Positions 45,886 through 54,533 of a DNA stretch of 64,000 nt are shown here, one piece after another. The position numbers were made by a program, and so were the translations under genes. How positions within the stretch are numbered: position 1 is the stretch's first letter; every line of letters starts with the position of its first letter. Source of the stretch: Arctic95D-9 sp035967665 (GTDB lineage Bacteria > Verrucomicrobiota > Verrucomicrobiia > Verrucomicrobiales > DEV007); contig JAYWLB010000060.1 in the NCBI GenBank assembly GCA_035967665.1, positions 1 to 64,000 of the forward strand. Reading direction: 5' to 3'. The notes below the pieces were generated by a model, which did not search any database, was not told the origin of the DNA, and saw nothing but the letters and a program-made list of their open reading frames with translations.

Positions 45886-47274
45886 ATGAATTACTCATCT
45901 ATTCCCAACACACGACGTGATTTCCTTTATGGCCTTGGAGCCTCCCTCGGCAGCGTTGCGATGTCTGATCTTCTCGCTTCTGAATCGCCTTTGTCCCCGA
46001 AGAAGCCGATGCATAACGGAAAAGCCAAGGCGGTGATTATGCTGTTCATGGAAGGCGGCCCCGGTCACATGGATACTTTTGATCCGAAGCAGAAACTGAC
46101 AGAACTACACAAAACGACTTCGGTGAGAACTGCCGGTTTGGAGACCGGTGAGAAGTTCTACGTGGGGAGTCCGTTCGGATTCCGAAAAGTGGGGAAATCC
46201 GGGATCGAGATGAGCGATCAGTGGCAGCATCTCGCCGATCCGGAAGTGGCGGATGAGCTTTGTAACTACCGCGGGTGCACCGCTGAGTCGCTCAATCACC
46301 CTGAAGCGCTTTTTCACATGAATACCGGAAGTCGCCTCGGTGCGGATCCGGCACTCGGCTCCTGGGCCACCTACGGACTCGGATCGGTGAATCAGAACCT
46401 GCCTGGATTTGTGGTCATGACAGAGGCCGCCTACCCCCAGGGAGGGGCGACAAACTGGAGCAATGGATTTCTTCCTGCCCACTACCAGGGAACACGTCTC
46501 CGCCCCGAGGGGTCGCCGATTCTGGATCTGGAGTCTCAGCACTACAAATCACGGGAGCATCAGCGTAAGGCTCTCGATGAGTTGGCTTTTCTCAATCAGA
46601 AACACGCAGACCTGAATCCACAGCATGACGCGCTGGCAGCGCGCATGGAGAACTATGAGTTGGCCTACCGGATGCAGACGGAAGTTCCCGGTGTCGTTGA
46701 TATCGAGAGCGAGTCGGAAGCGACGAAGGAAATGTATGGGCTCAACAACAAGGAAACCGAGAAGTTCGGAAAGCAGTGTCTCATGGCGCGCCGCCTTGTT
46801 GAGAAAGGGGTGCGATTTGTTCAGATTTTCTCAGGTGGATGGGACAGTCACGACTACCTCGAGAAGGGGCATTCGTCACGAATTCGAAGTGTTGATAAGC
46901 CGATGGCCGCATTGATCAAAGATCTCAAGCGTCGCGGCATGCTCGATGAAACGCTTGTCGTGTGGACAGGGGAGTTCGGAAGGACTCCGGACAACAATCG
47001 TCGTGGTGGTGTCTACTCGATCGGACGCGGTCACAACGCGGATGCGATGTCGATGCTTTTCGCCGGTGGCGGTACCAAAAAAGGGGCCATCGTTGGTGCC
47101 ACTGATGAAGTCGGTGGTGAGGCGGTCGAATGCGTTCATCCGATTCGCGATGTCCACGTCACGATGATGCACTTGCTGGGACTCGATGATAACAAGCTGA
47201 CTTATTTCCACGCGGGACGCTACAAACAGCTCTCCCAGTTCGGCGGACAGATCATACCGGAGTTACTGGCCTAG
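45886..47274 (+). CDS. DUF1501 Tat-exported protein
   Basis: 462 residues. The Tat signal TRRDFLYGLGASLGSVAMSDLL starts near residue 9. Family features are MLFMEGGPGHMDTFDPKQKL, ALGSWATYGLGSVNQNLPGFVVMTEA, IFSGGWDSHDYLEKGHSSRI, VVWTGEFGRTPDN and a closing HLLGLDDNKLTYFHAGRYKQLSQFGG. It is the last gene of the sigma-FecR-DUF1553-DUF1501 operon, 32 bp after the cytochrome gene. Convergent with the phosphatase gene 22 bp away. Confidence 0.93.
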   Translation: MNYSSIPNTRRDFLYGLGASLGSVAMSDLLASESPLSPKKPMHNGKAKAVIMLFMEGGPGHMDTFDPKQKLTELHKTTSVRTAGLETGEKFYVGSPFGFRKVGKSGIEMSDQWQHLADPEVADELCNYRGCTAESLNHPEALFHMNTGSRLGADPALGSWATYGLGSVNQNLPGFVVMTEAAYPQGGATNWSNGFLPAHYQGTRLRPEGSPILDLESQHYKSREHQRKALDELAFLNQKHADLNPQHDALAARMENYELAYRMQTEVPGVVDIESESEATKEMYGLNNKETEKFGKQCLMARRLVEKGVRFVQIFSGGWDSHDYLEKGHSSRIRSVDKPMAALIKDLKRRGMLDETLVVWTGEFGRTPDNNRRGGVYSIGRGHNADAMSMLFAGGGTKKGAIVGATDEVGGEAVECVHPIRDVHVTMMHLLGLDDNKLTYFHAGRYKQLSQFGGQIIPELLA

Positions 47275-47296
47275 CGGGGGAGATCGGTTCCGCGAA

Positions 47297-48199
47297 TCAG
47301 TCGGTGAGTCCGCGCTCAACGAATTCGCGGTAGATCTCCTGAACTCGTTCAGAAAGAATTTCGTCGGACGCGTAGAGCGCTCCGCTGGTGTTCATGAAAG
47401 TGCAGCCTTCGGGGTTGAGCTGAAGAGTGTTTCCCCGGATATCGGAGACTGGTCGGCCCCATTCGTTGAAGAGGCAGGCGGTTGCTGCGAAATCCCAGAT
47501 CGATCCACCGCCTTTCTCCGGTTTCGGGAATTTGAAATAGACGGAAGACTCCCGGCCCATGACTTTGCAGGCGTTGAGAACGGAGCCGAATTGATCGTGG
47601 ATTTTTAAGCCGGCGAGTCCCAGATCCGCTGCCACTTTTTCCATCGCTTTGTGAAGTTCCGGGTAGCAGGGGATGCTGTTCATGCTCCGGTCCATTGCCC
47701 AGGTGAGGTGGCCCGACGATCCTGAGGAATTCTTCGGAACAGGTTTTCCGCTGATGGAGGCACCGCCTCCTTTGAGGGCATGATAGAGTTTTCCGGATAC
47801 GGGGTCTTGAACGGCCCCGATCACAGGAGTTCCGTTTTTCGCGACAAGGGCGATCGAGACGGAGTAGCCGGGGACTCCTTCGGTGAATGGCAGGGTTCCG
47901 TCGATGGGGTCGATGCACCAGAAATAATCCGACTCGAGACGGCTCGAATCGTCCTCGGTTTCCTCGGTGAGTATTCCAAGCTCGTATTGCGTGATCGAAT
48001 TCTTCAGCGCCAGTAGAATCAGTTCTTCGCTTTCGTGGTCGACTTCCGTAACGACCTGAGAGGCGAGGGTGTGGCCTCCTGCTTTCGTGAGGGTCTCTCC
48101 GTGGTTGCCAACTCGACTCTGAATATGTTTACCGGTTGACGATGCCGTCTCGATTGCGAGGGTGTGCAGTTTTTCAAGGTCGGTGGGGGACAGTTCCAT
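47297..48199 (-). CDS. inositol monophosphatase family phosphatase
   Basis: 300 residues. The metal-binding motifs of the family are visible: EETEDDSS near residue 78, WCIDPIDGTLPFTEGVPGYSVSIALV near 93 and IWDFAATACLFNEWG near 235. Substrates in the family range from inositol phosphates to 3'-phosphoadenosine 5'-phosphate (CysQ-like); which one applies is not clear. It is 1 bp from the upstream kinase-like gene, so a phosphate-transfer pair is co-transcribed. Confidence 0.9.
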   Translation of the reverse strand: MELSPTDLEKLHTLAIETASSTGKHIQSRVGNHGETLTKAGGHTLASQVVTEVDHESEELILLALKNSITQYELGILTEETEDDSSRLESDYFWCIDPIDGTLPFTEGVPGYSVSIALVAKNGTPVIGAVQDPVSGKLYHALKGGGASISGKPVPKNSSGSSGHLTWAMDRSMNSIPCYPELHKAMEKVAADLGLAGLKIHDQFGSVLNACKVMGRESSVYFKFPKPEKGGGSIWDFAATACLFNEWGRPVSDIRGNTLQLNPEGCTFMNTSGALYASDEILSERVQEIYREFVERGLTD

Positions 48200-48200
48200 A

Positions 48201-49184
48201 TCAGAGTGTTTTGATGACTTCCCTCGCGAGGCGTTCGCTGTAGGAATTGATTTTCCAGTGGCCGGGGCACCAGCCTTTTAAGAACCGGTGAAAGTCGGTC
48301 CAGGCAAGAGGGAAGAGGTCCCGCCATTCAGTGATTACTGCCTCCTGGTCGATGGAGGGCTTATGACGGAGCAGGGCCGCTTCGAAGAAAGTAAAATAGC
48401 TATCGAGAAGCCGCGCTTCGTTTTCTTCACATTCTGATTCGCTGAGGCAGCTCCCGATGAAGTAGGCAACGTCTTTCATCCCGCAGCCACCGCCTGCGTA
48501 CTGGAAATCGAGAGCGGCGACAGCATCTCCGCTCGCGGAGAAGCAGAAATTAGCGAGCTTGGCGTCGCCGTGAACGAGGGTTTGAAACCGGGCTTCGTTG
48601 AGGCGGCGGTCGATTGCCGCGGCTGCGTTTTTGAGCGGCTCATCATCGAGCGCGTCGAGCTCTTCGGGGCGCGTCGAAAGGTGCCAGTAGGTCCCCGTTT
48701 CCCACAATCCGTCTGTGGACTCGCCGAGGAAGGTTGCGTGAAATTCAGCGAGCCATTTCAGGCAGAGTTCGGCCTGATCGAGCGTCACAGAAGAAAGCCT
48801 TTTGGGAAAGCCGGAGCTGTCGAGGTCTTCGAGGATGAGAAGGACACTTTCGCCATCCCGTCCGAAGCCGAGGTATTGAGGGGTGCGGCAATAGTCGTCG
48901 CACCGGTAGCTCTTCGATTGATACCATTCTGTCTCGACCTGATAGGAAAAGACTTTTCGCCGGTGTGACAGGTTGGAGTTCCATCCCCGGGGATGCTGAT
49001 TGCCGGATGGCATCATGACATGCTTCACTACGACGGTATCCCGGTCGCTGCCGGTCAATTTGAGGCGGATAATCTGTCCGTAGCCGCTCCAGAGTTCCTG
49101 AATGACTTCGAGAGGATCAAACGAAGACGCGCCCGTGGTTTCGAGAATGAGAGATTCAAAGGTGTCTCCAAAGGGGCGATTCAT
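48201..49184 (-). CDS. APH/choline kinase-like phosphotransferase
   Basis: 327 residues from the ATG at 49184; an upstream ATG would overlap the neighbouring divergent region. The kinase fold is marked by LILEDLD in the hinge area, the Brenner motif LVHGDAKLANFCF near residue 210 (catalytic Asp) and ALDFQYAGGGCGMKDVAYFIGSCL (the DFQ metal motif). This is closest to the choline/ecdysteroid kinase-like branch of the aminoglycoside phosphotransferase family. The small-molecule substrate is unknown. It is co-transcribed with the phosphatase. Confidence 0.82.
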   Translation of the reverse strand: MNRPFGDTFESLILETTGASSFDPLEVIQELWSGYGQIIRLKLTGSDRDTVVVKHVMMPSGNQHPRGWNSNLSHRRKVFSYQVETEWYQSKSYRCDDYCRTPQYLGFGRDGESVLLILEDLDSSGFPKRLSSVTLDQAELCLKWLAEFHATFLGESTDGLWETGTYWHLSTRPEELDALDDEPLKNAAAAIDRRLNEARFQTLVHGDAKLANFCFSASGDAVAALDFQYAGGGCGMKDVAYFIGSCLSESECEENEARLLDSYFTFFEAALLRHKPSIDQEAVITEWRDLFPLAWTDFHRFLKGWCPGHWKINSYSERLAREVIKTL

Positions 49185-49266
49185 AAAACGTTCGCAAGAT
49201 GGGGCAGATTTTGAGTTTTGCACGGGCGGTTCTGGATTCCGGAGAAAGATTCGCTATGATGTCGCA

Positions 49267-50061
49267 ATGAGTATCGACTGGACGAATAAGAATGTGATTG
49301 TCACCGGAGGTGGCGGCGGGATGGGGCAGGCTGCGGCAAAGCTTTTCGCCGATGCCGGAGCACGGACGTTTGTTCTCGGGCGCACCCTTGAATCTCTCCG
49401 CGAGGCTGCTGATTACTCGGCAAATATCTTCCCGATTTCGTGCGATGTCGCAAACACCGCAAGTATTGAAGTGGCGATGTCAGAGATCTTGAAACACGGG
49501 GCGCCGGATGTGCTGATTCATACCGCCGGAATCAATACCGCAGACAGATTTATGGGACACGAGGACCCGGCGCGACTCGCGGGCGAGGAAACATGGCAGA
49601 AGGTGATGGATATCAATGTCCTCGGAGTCGTCAATATGATCCGCGCGGTGACCAACCCCATGTCGGAGAATGGCGGTGGAAAAATTATTGTGGTGTCATC
49701 GACGGCGGGACACGGTTTTGATTCCTATGCCGGGGTGCCTTACACTGCGAGTAAATGGGCGGTTCACGGGCTGCTCTTTACGGCGCGGGCACAGCTCAGC
49801 GCTCAGGGAATTGTGCTATCGGAGTATGCTCCCGGTGAGGCGAATACGCCCATCGTCGACAAGCGTCCTGTCCTTCCCACGGAGGTGCATCGCGCCGCCA
49901 TGATTCAGACCGAAGACTGCGGGGAAACGCTTTTTTTCATGGCTTCGCAAGCCCATAGCATGAGCGTGATTCAGCTCCCGACGTATCAGCCGTTTGGCGG
50001 AATGCCTCCGCAGATTCCCGCTCCCTGGCTCGATGGACTCGATATTTCGCCAAAGGGTTAG
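49267..50061 (+). CDS. short-chain dehydrogenase/reductase
   Basis: 264 residues from the ATG at 49267; the frame runs further upstream but overlaps the divergent kinase gene. Cofactor motif VTGGGGGMGQAAAKLFADAGA, then active-site Ser (IIVVSSTAGHGF) and YTASK with catalytic Tyr and Lys. Typical classical SDR length. Substrate unknown; the following esterase gene is 72 bp away and probably has its own promoter. Confidence 0.93.
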   Translation: MSIDWTNKNVIVTGGGGGMGQAAAKLFADAGARTFVLGRTLESLREAADYSANIFPISCDVANTASIEVAMSEILKHGAPDVLIHTAGINTADRFMGHEDPARLAGEETWQKVMDINVLGVVNMIRAVTNPMSENGGGKIIVVSSTAGHGFDSYAGVPYTASKWAVHGLLFTARAQLSAQGIVLSEYAPGEANTPIVDKRPVLPTEVHRAAMIQTEDCGETLFFMASQAHSMSVIQLPTYQPFGGMPPQIPAPWLDGLDISPKG

Positions 50062-50133
50062 AGTTTTATACGCTACGCATTCAGGAGGAAATTTTGACTG
50101 ATGTCATCCGGATGAGTGTGATATCTGATTAGG

Positions 50134-50940
50134 ATGAGAATACTTAAACGACTCGTTCTTGCCGGAGCGCTGGCAGCTTCGACTTCCATCAGTTTTGCAG
50201 AGGACTCTGCAGCTCTGCCGGAGAAGGAAAAATTCCATCTCTACCTCCTCGTCGGTCAGTCAAACATGGCGGGGCGCGGCAAGGTGACACCTGAGGACAA
50301 AAAGCCGCACGACAGGGTCATGATGCTGACAAAGGATTTGAAATGGGTTCCGGCCACTGATCCTATGCACTTTGACAAGAGCATCGCCGGTGTCGGGCTC
50401 GGACGGACTTTTGGAATGGAAATGGCGGAGGCGGATCCTTCGGTGACAATTGGATTGATTCCGTGCGCGGTCGGTGGGTCGCCGATTCTTGCCTGGGAGC
50501 CGGGCGGGTATCACGAATCGACAAAGACGCATCCCTGGGATGATATGCTCCCGCGGGCGAAGGCTGCTCTCGGGAAGGGCACTCTCAAAGGGATTCTCTG
50601 GCATCAGGGTGAATCCGATTCCGGGGCAGAGTTGGCACCACTCTACGAGAAGCGTCTCCACGCTCTTGTGGCGCGACTCCGCGCAGAGCTGGATGCTCCT
50701 GACGTTCCTTTCATTGCCGGTGCGATGGGTAACTGGCCCGAGAAACCCTGGAATGAGTGGAAGCGAATGGTGGATCAGGCGCACCGCGACCTCTCCAGGT
50801 CCGTTCCGAATTCGGCGTATGTCAGTGCTGAGGGATTAGCGCACCGTGACGAGGTGCATTTTAACCGGGAGTCCTACATCGAGTTTGGCAAGCGATACGC
50901 TGAGGCTCTCAGGGCTTTGCAATCTGCTTCAAACCCCTAG
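50134..50940 (+). CDS. secreted SGNH esterase (sialate O-acetylesterase-like, DUF303)
   Basis: 268 residues with a signal peptide (about 1-22). Block I is HLYLLVGQSNMAGRG with the nucleophile Ser. Block III-like GILWHQGESDSG follows near residue 150, and the closing block is EVHFNRESYIEFGKRYAEAL with the catalytic Asp replaced in the motif by Glu-Val-His (D usually sits a few residues before His; here DEVH). It should remove acetyl groups from glycans. Convergent with the phosphoesterase gene, 6 bp apart. Confidence 0.88.
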   Translation: MRILKRLVLAGALAASTSISFAEDSAALPEKEKFHLYLLVGQSNMAGRGKVTPEDKKPHDRVMMLTKDLKWVPATDPMHFDKSIAGVGLGRTFGMEMAEADPSVTIGLIPCAVGGSPILAWEPGGYHESTKTHPWDDMLPRAKAALGKGTLKGILWHQGESDSGAELAPLYEKRLHALVARLRAELDAPDVPFIAGAMGNWPEKPWNEWKRMVDQAHRDLSRSVPNSAYVSAEGLAHRDEVHFNRESYIEFGKRYAEALRALQSASNP

Positions 50941-50946
50941 GAGAGT

Positions 50947-51849
50947 TTAAGCCAGTGTCAGGTTGGTATTCTCGCCGTGGAGTTCGTGATCCTTTTTGAT
51001 GCAGTTGAGTGTCAGTGAAAGGTTTTCTGCACTGACTGACGCTTTGATCCAGCCGTTGGGGCGGGATTCGTTGAAGAGGTAGGCGACGGGCGGTTGATTG
51101 ATGAGATGAAAGCCGCTTCGGGATTTGCTGAAGGCGTAGCTGTGGGTGTGGCCGTAGAAGTAGGCTTTCACCCGGGGATTTGAGGATAGCACATCCATGA
51201 ACTCGACCGTGTCGGCGAGCCCTGTGACAGTCGCAGTGGAACCTTCTTTGGGATACTGGATGTTGTGGTGTCCCATTATCAAAATGGGTTTTTCGCCGAG
51301 CTGATCGAGTGTCTTTGAGAGCCACTCAAGTTGTCCACTGCCGAGTCGCCCCGTGACTTTGTTGACGATATCCAGAGTATCGAGGAACAACCAGTTCGCG
51401 TGTTCTGTCTCGACCACTGCGAGGTGCTTGCCCTTCAGTGGCTTCGAGCCTGCGACGGCGTCGGGAAACAAGGTGTAAAATGGTCCCCGGTCATCGTGGT
51501 TGCCCATCGTGAGGTGAATCGGAATGCCCGCATCGAGGAGCGGCTGAATGATATTTCGGAGAGTCGTGTAGTCTTCTTTGAGTCCCGTGTTGTAGGCACA
51601 GTCTCCATTCACGACCACAAAATCGGGTGCTGTTTTCTCCGCAAGGATCTCTGCGACGACCTGCTTTAAATTAGCAGCCATATTGGTGCCTCTCGCGTCC
51701 TTTTCCGGGTTGGCATCAATGTGAGTGTCTGCCAACAGCGCATACCAATTGTCGTTGGATTCGGCTGAAACAGTGAGCGCTCCGAGGCTGGCAAGGGCAC
51801 CGGTTTGAAGGAAGTGGCGACGGCTCTTTGGAATGAGTGAAACTGGCAT
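50947..51849 (-). CDS. Tat-exported metallophosphoesterase
   Basis: 300 residues. Tat signal SRRHFLQTGALASLGAL. The calcineurin-like metal motifs are all present: ALLADTHIDA (D-x-H), VVNGDCAYN (GD), TMGNHDDRG (GNHD), LIMGHHNIQY (GHH) and YGHTHSYAF (GHTH). A C-terminal beta region of about 60 residues follows. Periplasmic phosphoesterase; the substrate could be nucleotides, phospholipids or phosphorylated glycans. Confidence 0.92.
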   Translation of the reverse strand: MPVSLIPKSRRHFLQTGALASLGALTVSAESNDNWYALLADTHIDANPEKDARGTNMAANLKQVVAEILAEKTAPDFVVVNGDCAYNTGLKEDYTTLRNIIQPLLDAGIPIHLTMGNHDDRGPFYTLFPDAVAGSKPLKGKHLAVVETEHANWLFLDTLDIVNKVTGRLGSGQLEWLSKTLDQLGEKPILIMGHHNIQYPKEGSTATVTGLADTVEFMDVLSSNPRVKAYFYGHTHSYAFSKSRSGFHLINQPPVAYLFNESRPNGWIKASVSAENLSLTLNCIKKDHELHGENTNLTLA

Positions 51850-51923
51850 CGGGCCAGTAAACCGGAATCACCGGCCCAAGGTCAATGACGTGATTCCGAG
51901 AGGACGGGGGATTCCTGCGCAGT

Positions 51924-53219
51924 TTACTTTCTGAACTGCTTCAGTGGGATGCGACTGTTGGAAAGATCAGAGAGCAACTGCCTGAAATCTTCGCGTTCGG
52001 AAATTTCATCGGCGGTGTCGACGAGAAACTGCCGCTGCTTCGCGTTGACGGAAAACGGAGTTGCCTTCTTCGTGTCGTTCTCCCAATCGAAGCGATAGAC
52101 CCTCAATCGGTCATCCAGATTCTCGATGTGTTGAGCGGCGAGCCATTGCATGAGAATCGATTCGCTGCGGGCTTGATTCCTGAACAGAAAATCGGAGAGC
52201 TGGTCAAAGCCGTTGTATCCGAGCACCTCGACAAACTCGCGCGCTTCATATTCGTTTCCGCACCCCAGTGAAATCAAAGCGACTTGAGAGTCGGGATCAT
52301 TCTTCAGAAATTCGAGTGCCTGGATTGCCGATAGTTCAATTGTTGTATTCTGAGTTCCCTGGCCGCCGTCCACAAAAATGGCACCTTTCCGGAGGTAGCC
52401 GGTTCCGTCGGCATTGAGGTGGCGCAAGACGACCCCGGGGGCGACGAGCTTCCCGAAATAGACCGCTGCGGAAAGAGCCGAGGCGCTGATGGCATCGATG
52501 AGTTGAATGTCTTTGGTGTTAACCGGTGCATCGAGTCGATCCTGATTTCGCAGAAACACAGTTCGCTTCCCGACGAGGTCGTAGGCTGCAAGGGAGAGAA
52601 TGGGAACCCGGTTCATTTCACCCAGTCTTACGTTGGGTTCGTAATCGGCATAGGAATCCAGAGTCTCAACTAACGCTTCCTGGAAGGCCTCTCTGCTCAG
52701 GACGTGTTGGAAAACCGGGGCCAGCGGCAGTCGGCCTTTCCCCTGAAAGAGGTCGTAGCCTTTGGTGTAATAAAAATCGGCGATGGCCTCTCCGGGGACC
52801 CCTGCGGCAACGCCTCCGGTGATAATCGCGCCGGTGCTGGTGCCACTGCACATCGAAAGCACATCGCAGAGTCTTTTATCATTCTTTCCGGGGCGTTCCC
52901 GAAGGGCCGCTTCGAGTTTCGCCACGAGCCTCGAAGGAGTGATCCCCATGATCCCACCGCCGTCGATTTGGAGAATGACATAGGTGGTTTTCCCGGGGGT
53001 GAGCGGTTTGGCGGCATGGAGGGTGAAGCCGGAATCCTTTTGTTTTCCCCATTGCCTCCGATCGTCGGTATTGCGGACGGCCGCGTAGCCAAACTCGGAA
53101 ATATCGTGATCTTTCTGGACGACGGGAGCGATCAGTTCGTAGGGCGAGCTGAGGCTTTGGCAGCCGGTCAGACTGAGGGCAATGAAGAGCCCCAATGTGA
53201 GTCGAAGAAAAAGGTGCAT
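51924..53219 (-). CDS. patatin-like phospholipase, predicted lipoprotein
   Basis: 431 residues. The lipobox LTGC puts the acyl-Cys at residue 20. The patatin domain has the oxyanion loop IDGGGIMGITP near residue 84, the nucleophile elbow MCSGTSTGAI near 122 (GxSxG), and the catalytic Asp in FVDGGQGTQN near 285. It is expected to release fatty acids from phospholipids at the cell envelope. The start codon lies inside the 3' arm of a hairpin shared with a second locus at 54.5 kb, so translation may be controlled by that structure. It follows the TGA-containing gene by 59 bp on the same strand. Confidence 0.88.
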   Translation of the reverse strand: MHLFLRLTLGLFIALSLTGCQSLSSPYELIAPVVQKDHDISEFGYAAVRNTDDRRQWGKQKDSGFTLHAAKPLTPGKTTYVILQIDGGGIMGITPSRLVAKLEAALRERPGKNDKRLCDVLSMCSGTSTGAIITGGVAAGVPGEAIADFYYTKGYDLFQGKGRLPLAPVFQHVLSREAFQEALVETLDSYADYEPNVRLGEMNRVPILSLAAYDLVGKRTVFLRNQDRLDAPVNTKDIQLIDAISASALSAAVYFGKLVAPGVVLRHLNADGTGYLRKGAIFVDGGQGTQNTTIELSAIQALEFLKNDPDSQVALISLGCGNEYEAREFVEVLGYNGFDQLSDFLFRNQARSESILMQWLAAQHIENLDDRLRVYRFDWENDTKKATPFSVNAKQRQFLVDTADEISEREDFRQLLSDLSNSRIPLKQFRK

Positions 53220-53252
53220 CGTGATCTGAAGCGGGTGGTTCAGAGCACGATG
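53217..53252 (-). promoter_or_regulatory. conserved hairpin over the patatin start codon, copy A
   Basis: On the minus strand CATCGTG (53246-53252) pairs with CACGATG (53217-53223), and TCTGA pairs with TCAGA inside. The last three bases of the 3' arm are the ATG of the patatin gene. The same 36-nt structure occurs at 54477-54512 with compensating stem changes. Confidence 0.6.
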
Positions 53253-53278
53253 GCACTTGAGTGCAGTATCGCCAAAAG

Positions 53279-54352
53279 CTATCTTTTCCCTTTTCCTTTA
53301 CCTTTGCCCCTGCGCGTATCGATCTCGCCGTCGCCGTCGTGGTCTTCCCCGAAGGGCATCACCGTTTCAAAAAAGATGTTTTCCCTTCGTCCTTCAGCGA
53401 CATGATCGGAATAGACTTTCCGTTTTTCAGAGGCGGCGAACGACTCGTTGGCGGAAAGGAGAGTCGCTTTGATCGCAGCCTTTCCCGCCGTGATGGGAAG
53501 TTGCGCCACGACTTCGCCCTTCTGGCCGAAGGTGTCAGCCTGAATCACGATGATTCCCGATTTGCTCTTCAAGTTTGTGAGCGATGAGGCCCACTCGCTG
53601 TCTTCTTCCGGGTCGCCGAAATCGAGGTGAAAGCGTCCAATCACTTCGTCATCAGCAAAGACCGGGCGGAGGTTGCTTCGTGCCGAAGACTGCTCTCTCT
53701 CGCCGGCTGCGATAAAGACGAGGAGGCGCTGGTCGCCTGAAGCCACATTCAGTGCCTGACGAAAGCTGTGGAAATCCTGAAGAAGCATTTCATCGTCATT
53801 TCCCCGGGGGCGATAGCTCGAGGCGATGCCTTTCATTTCAGCGATGACCTCTTCGTTGGTTCCTTTTGTCGCTCCGGGACCGCGACCCTCTGCGCCGAGC
53901 ACTGATGCGGGGGATCGGCTCGCACGGGTCAATTGCTCTTCCCCTTTGGGATCGAGAATACAGAACGCGGTGTTCTCCATTCTTCCATTGAGGAACTTAC
54001 GGATTAAATCCTGATGCTCTTTGCTTTCGTAGGTTTCTAGTCTAACACAAACAAAATCACGGGAGGCGGCGACAAATTTCTGAGTCGAGAACAAACTGTT
54101 CTGCGTTTGGGTATAACCGGGTCAGAACACTCCGGGAATATTCGAGCAGGTAGCTGCCGCAGCCATGAAGAAGATAGGCCTGTTAGAGCGGATCGCCTCT
54201 GCTCTGGCTGTGTCCCAGGTCGTGTACCACATAACGCCCGGATCGCCGACCGGTTGTGTCGAAGCGCCTATATCGGTGGGCTTCGCTCCCTGAGAGGAGC
54301 CGGTAGCGGGAAAGAGGGCGAGGAGAGTAAGGAGGGAAATCGCAAATTTCAT
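53279..54352 (-). CDS. thioredoxin-like secreted protein with in-frame TGA (candidate selenoprotein)
   Basis: Read through one TGA (54122-54124), this is a single 357-residue open frame. Signal peptide MKFAISLLTLLALFPATGSS; a thioredoxin-like start WDTARAEAIRSNRPIFFMAAAATC; TGA at codon 77; then PGYTQTQNSLFSTQKFVAASRDFVCVRLETYE. The TGA is 11 codons before the LFS motif, the spacing of the first Cys of CxxC before VFxD in related thioredoxin-fold proteins. A second domain (about 180-330) and a Gly/Lys tail follow. There are no other stops in 280 codons. A hairpin starts 19 nt after the TGA. SD-like AGGGGAGG lies before the ATG. A nonsense-mutated pseudogene is the alternative. Confidence 0.65.
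54088..54102 (-). promoter_or_regulatory. SECIS-like hairpin after the in-frame TGA, copy A
   Basis: The RNA AGAACAGUUUGUUCU folds into a 5-6 bp stem with a GUU or AGUUU loop, 19 nt downstream of the UGA codon. It is the core of a 20-nt element (54085-54104) that recurs with one difference at 54875-54894 in the neighbouring gene. Loop distance and a G near the start of the loop fit general rules for bacterial SECIS elements. Confidence 0.5.
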
Positions 54353-54476
54353 AATCCATTTAACCTCCCCTGTTGAAAAAGGTTTTAAAAACGGGGAATA
54401 TTTTCCGACGATGACCTCGAAGCCTGCCGCTTCGTCCGGCTTTCACCGCGTTGGATCAGCTGGTGGAAAAAAGATT

Positions 54477-54512
54477 CATCGTGATCCGAAGCGAATGCTC
54501 CGGACCACGATG
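54477..54512 (-). promoter_or_regulatory. conserved hairpin, copy B
   Basis: Same 36-nt structure as at 53217-53252: outer arms CATCGTG/CACGATG identical, inner stem changed to TCCGG/TCGGA. One base pair changed on both sides, and another became G-U. It follows the 164-codon TGA-containing gene. The ATG in its 3' arm begins only a 7-codon frame, so this may be the relic of a duplicated gene start. Confidence 0.5.
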
Positions 54513-54533
54513 GCACTTTAGGAGGAGGAAGTC

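Noticed and set aside
54085..54104. LexA-like (SOS box) reading of the GAAC...GTTC element
   Set aside because: Gram-positive-type boxes have four bases between GAAC and GTTC; here there are five. The element lies within coding sequence after a TGA, not in a promoter.
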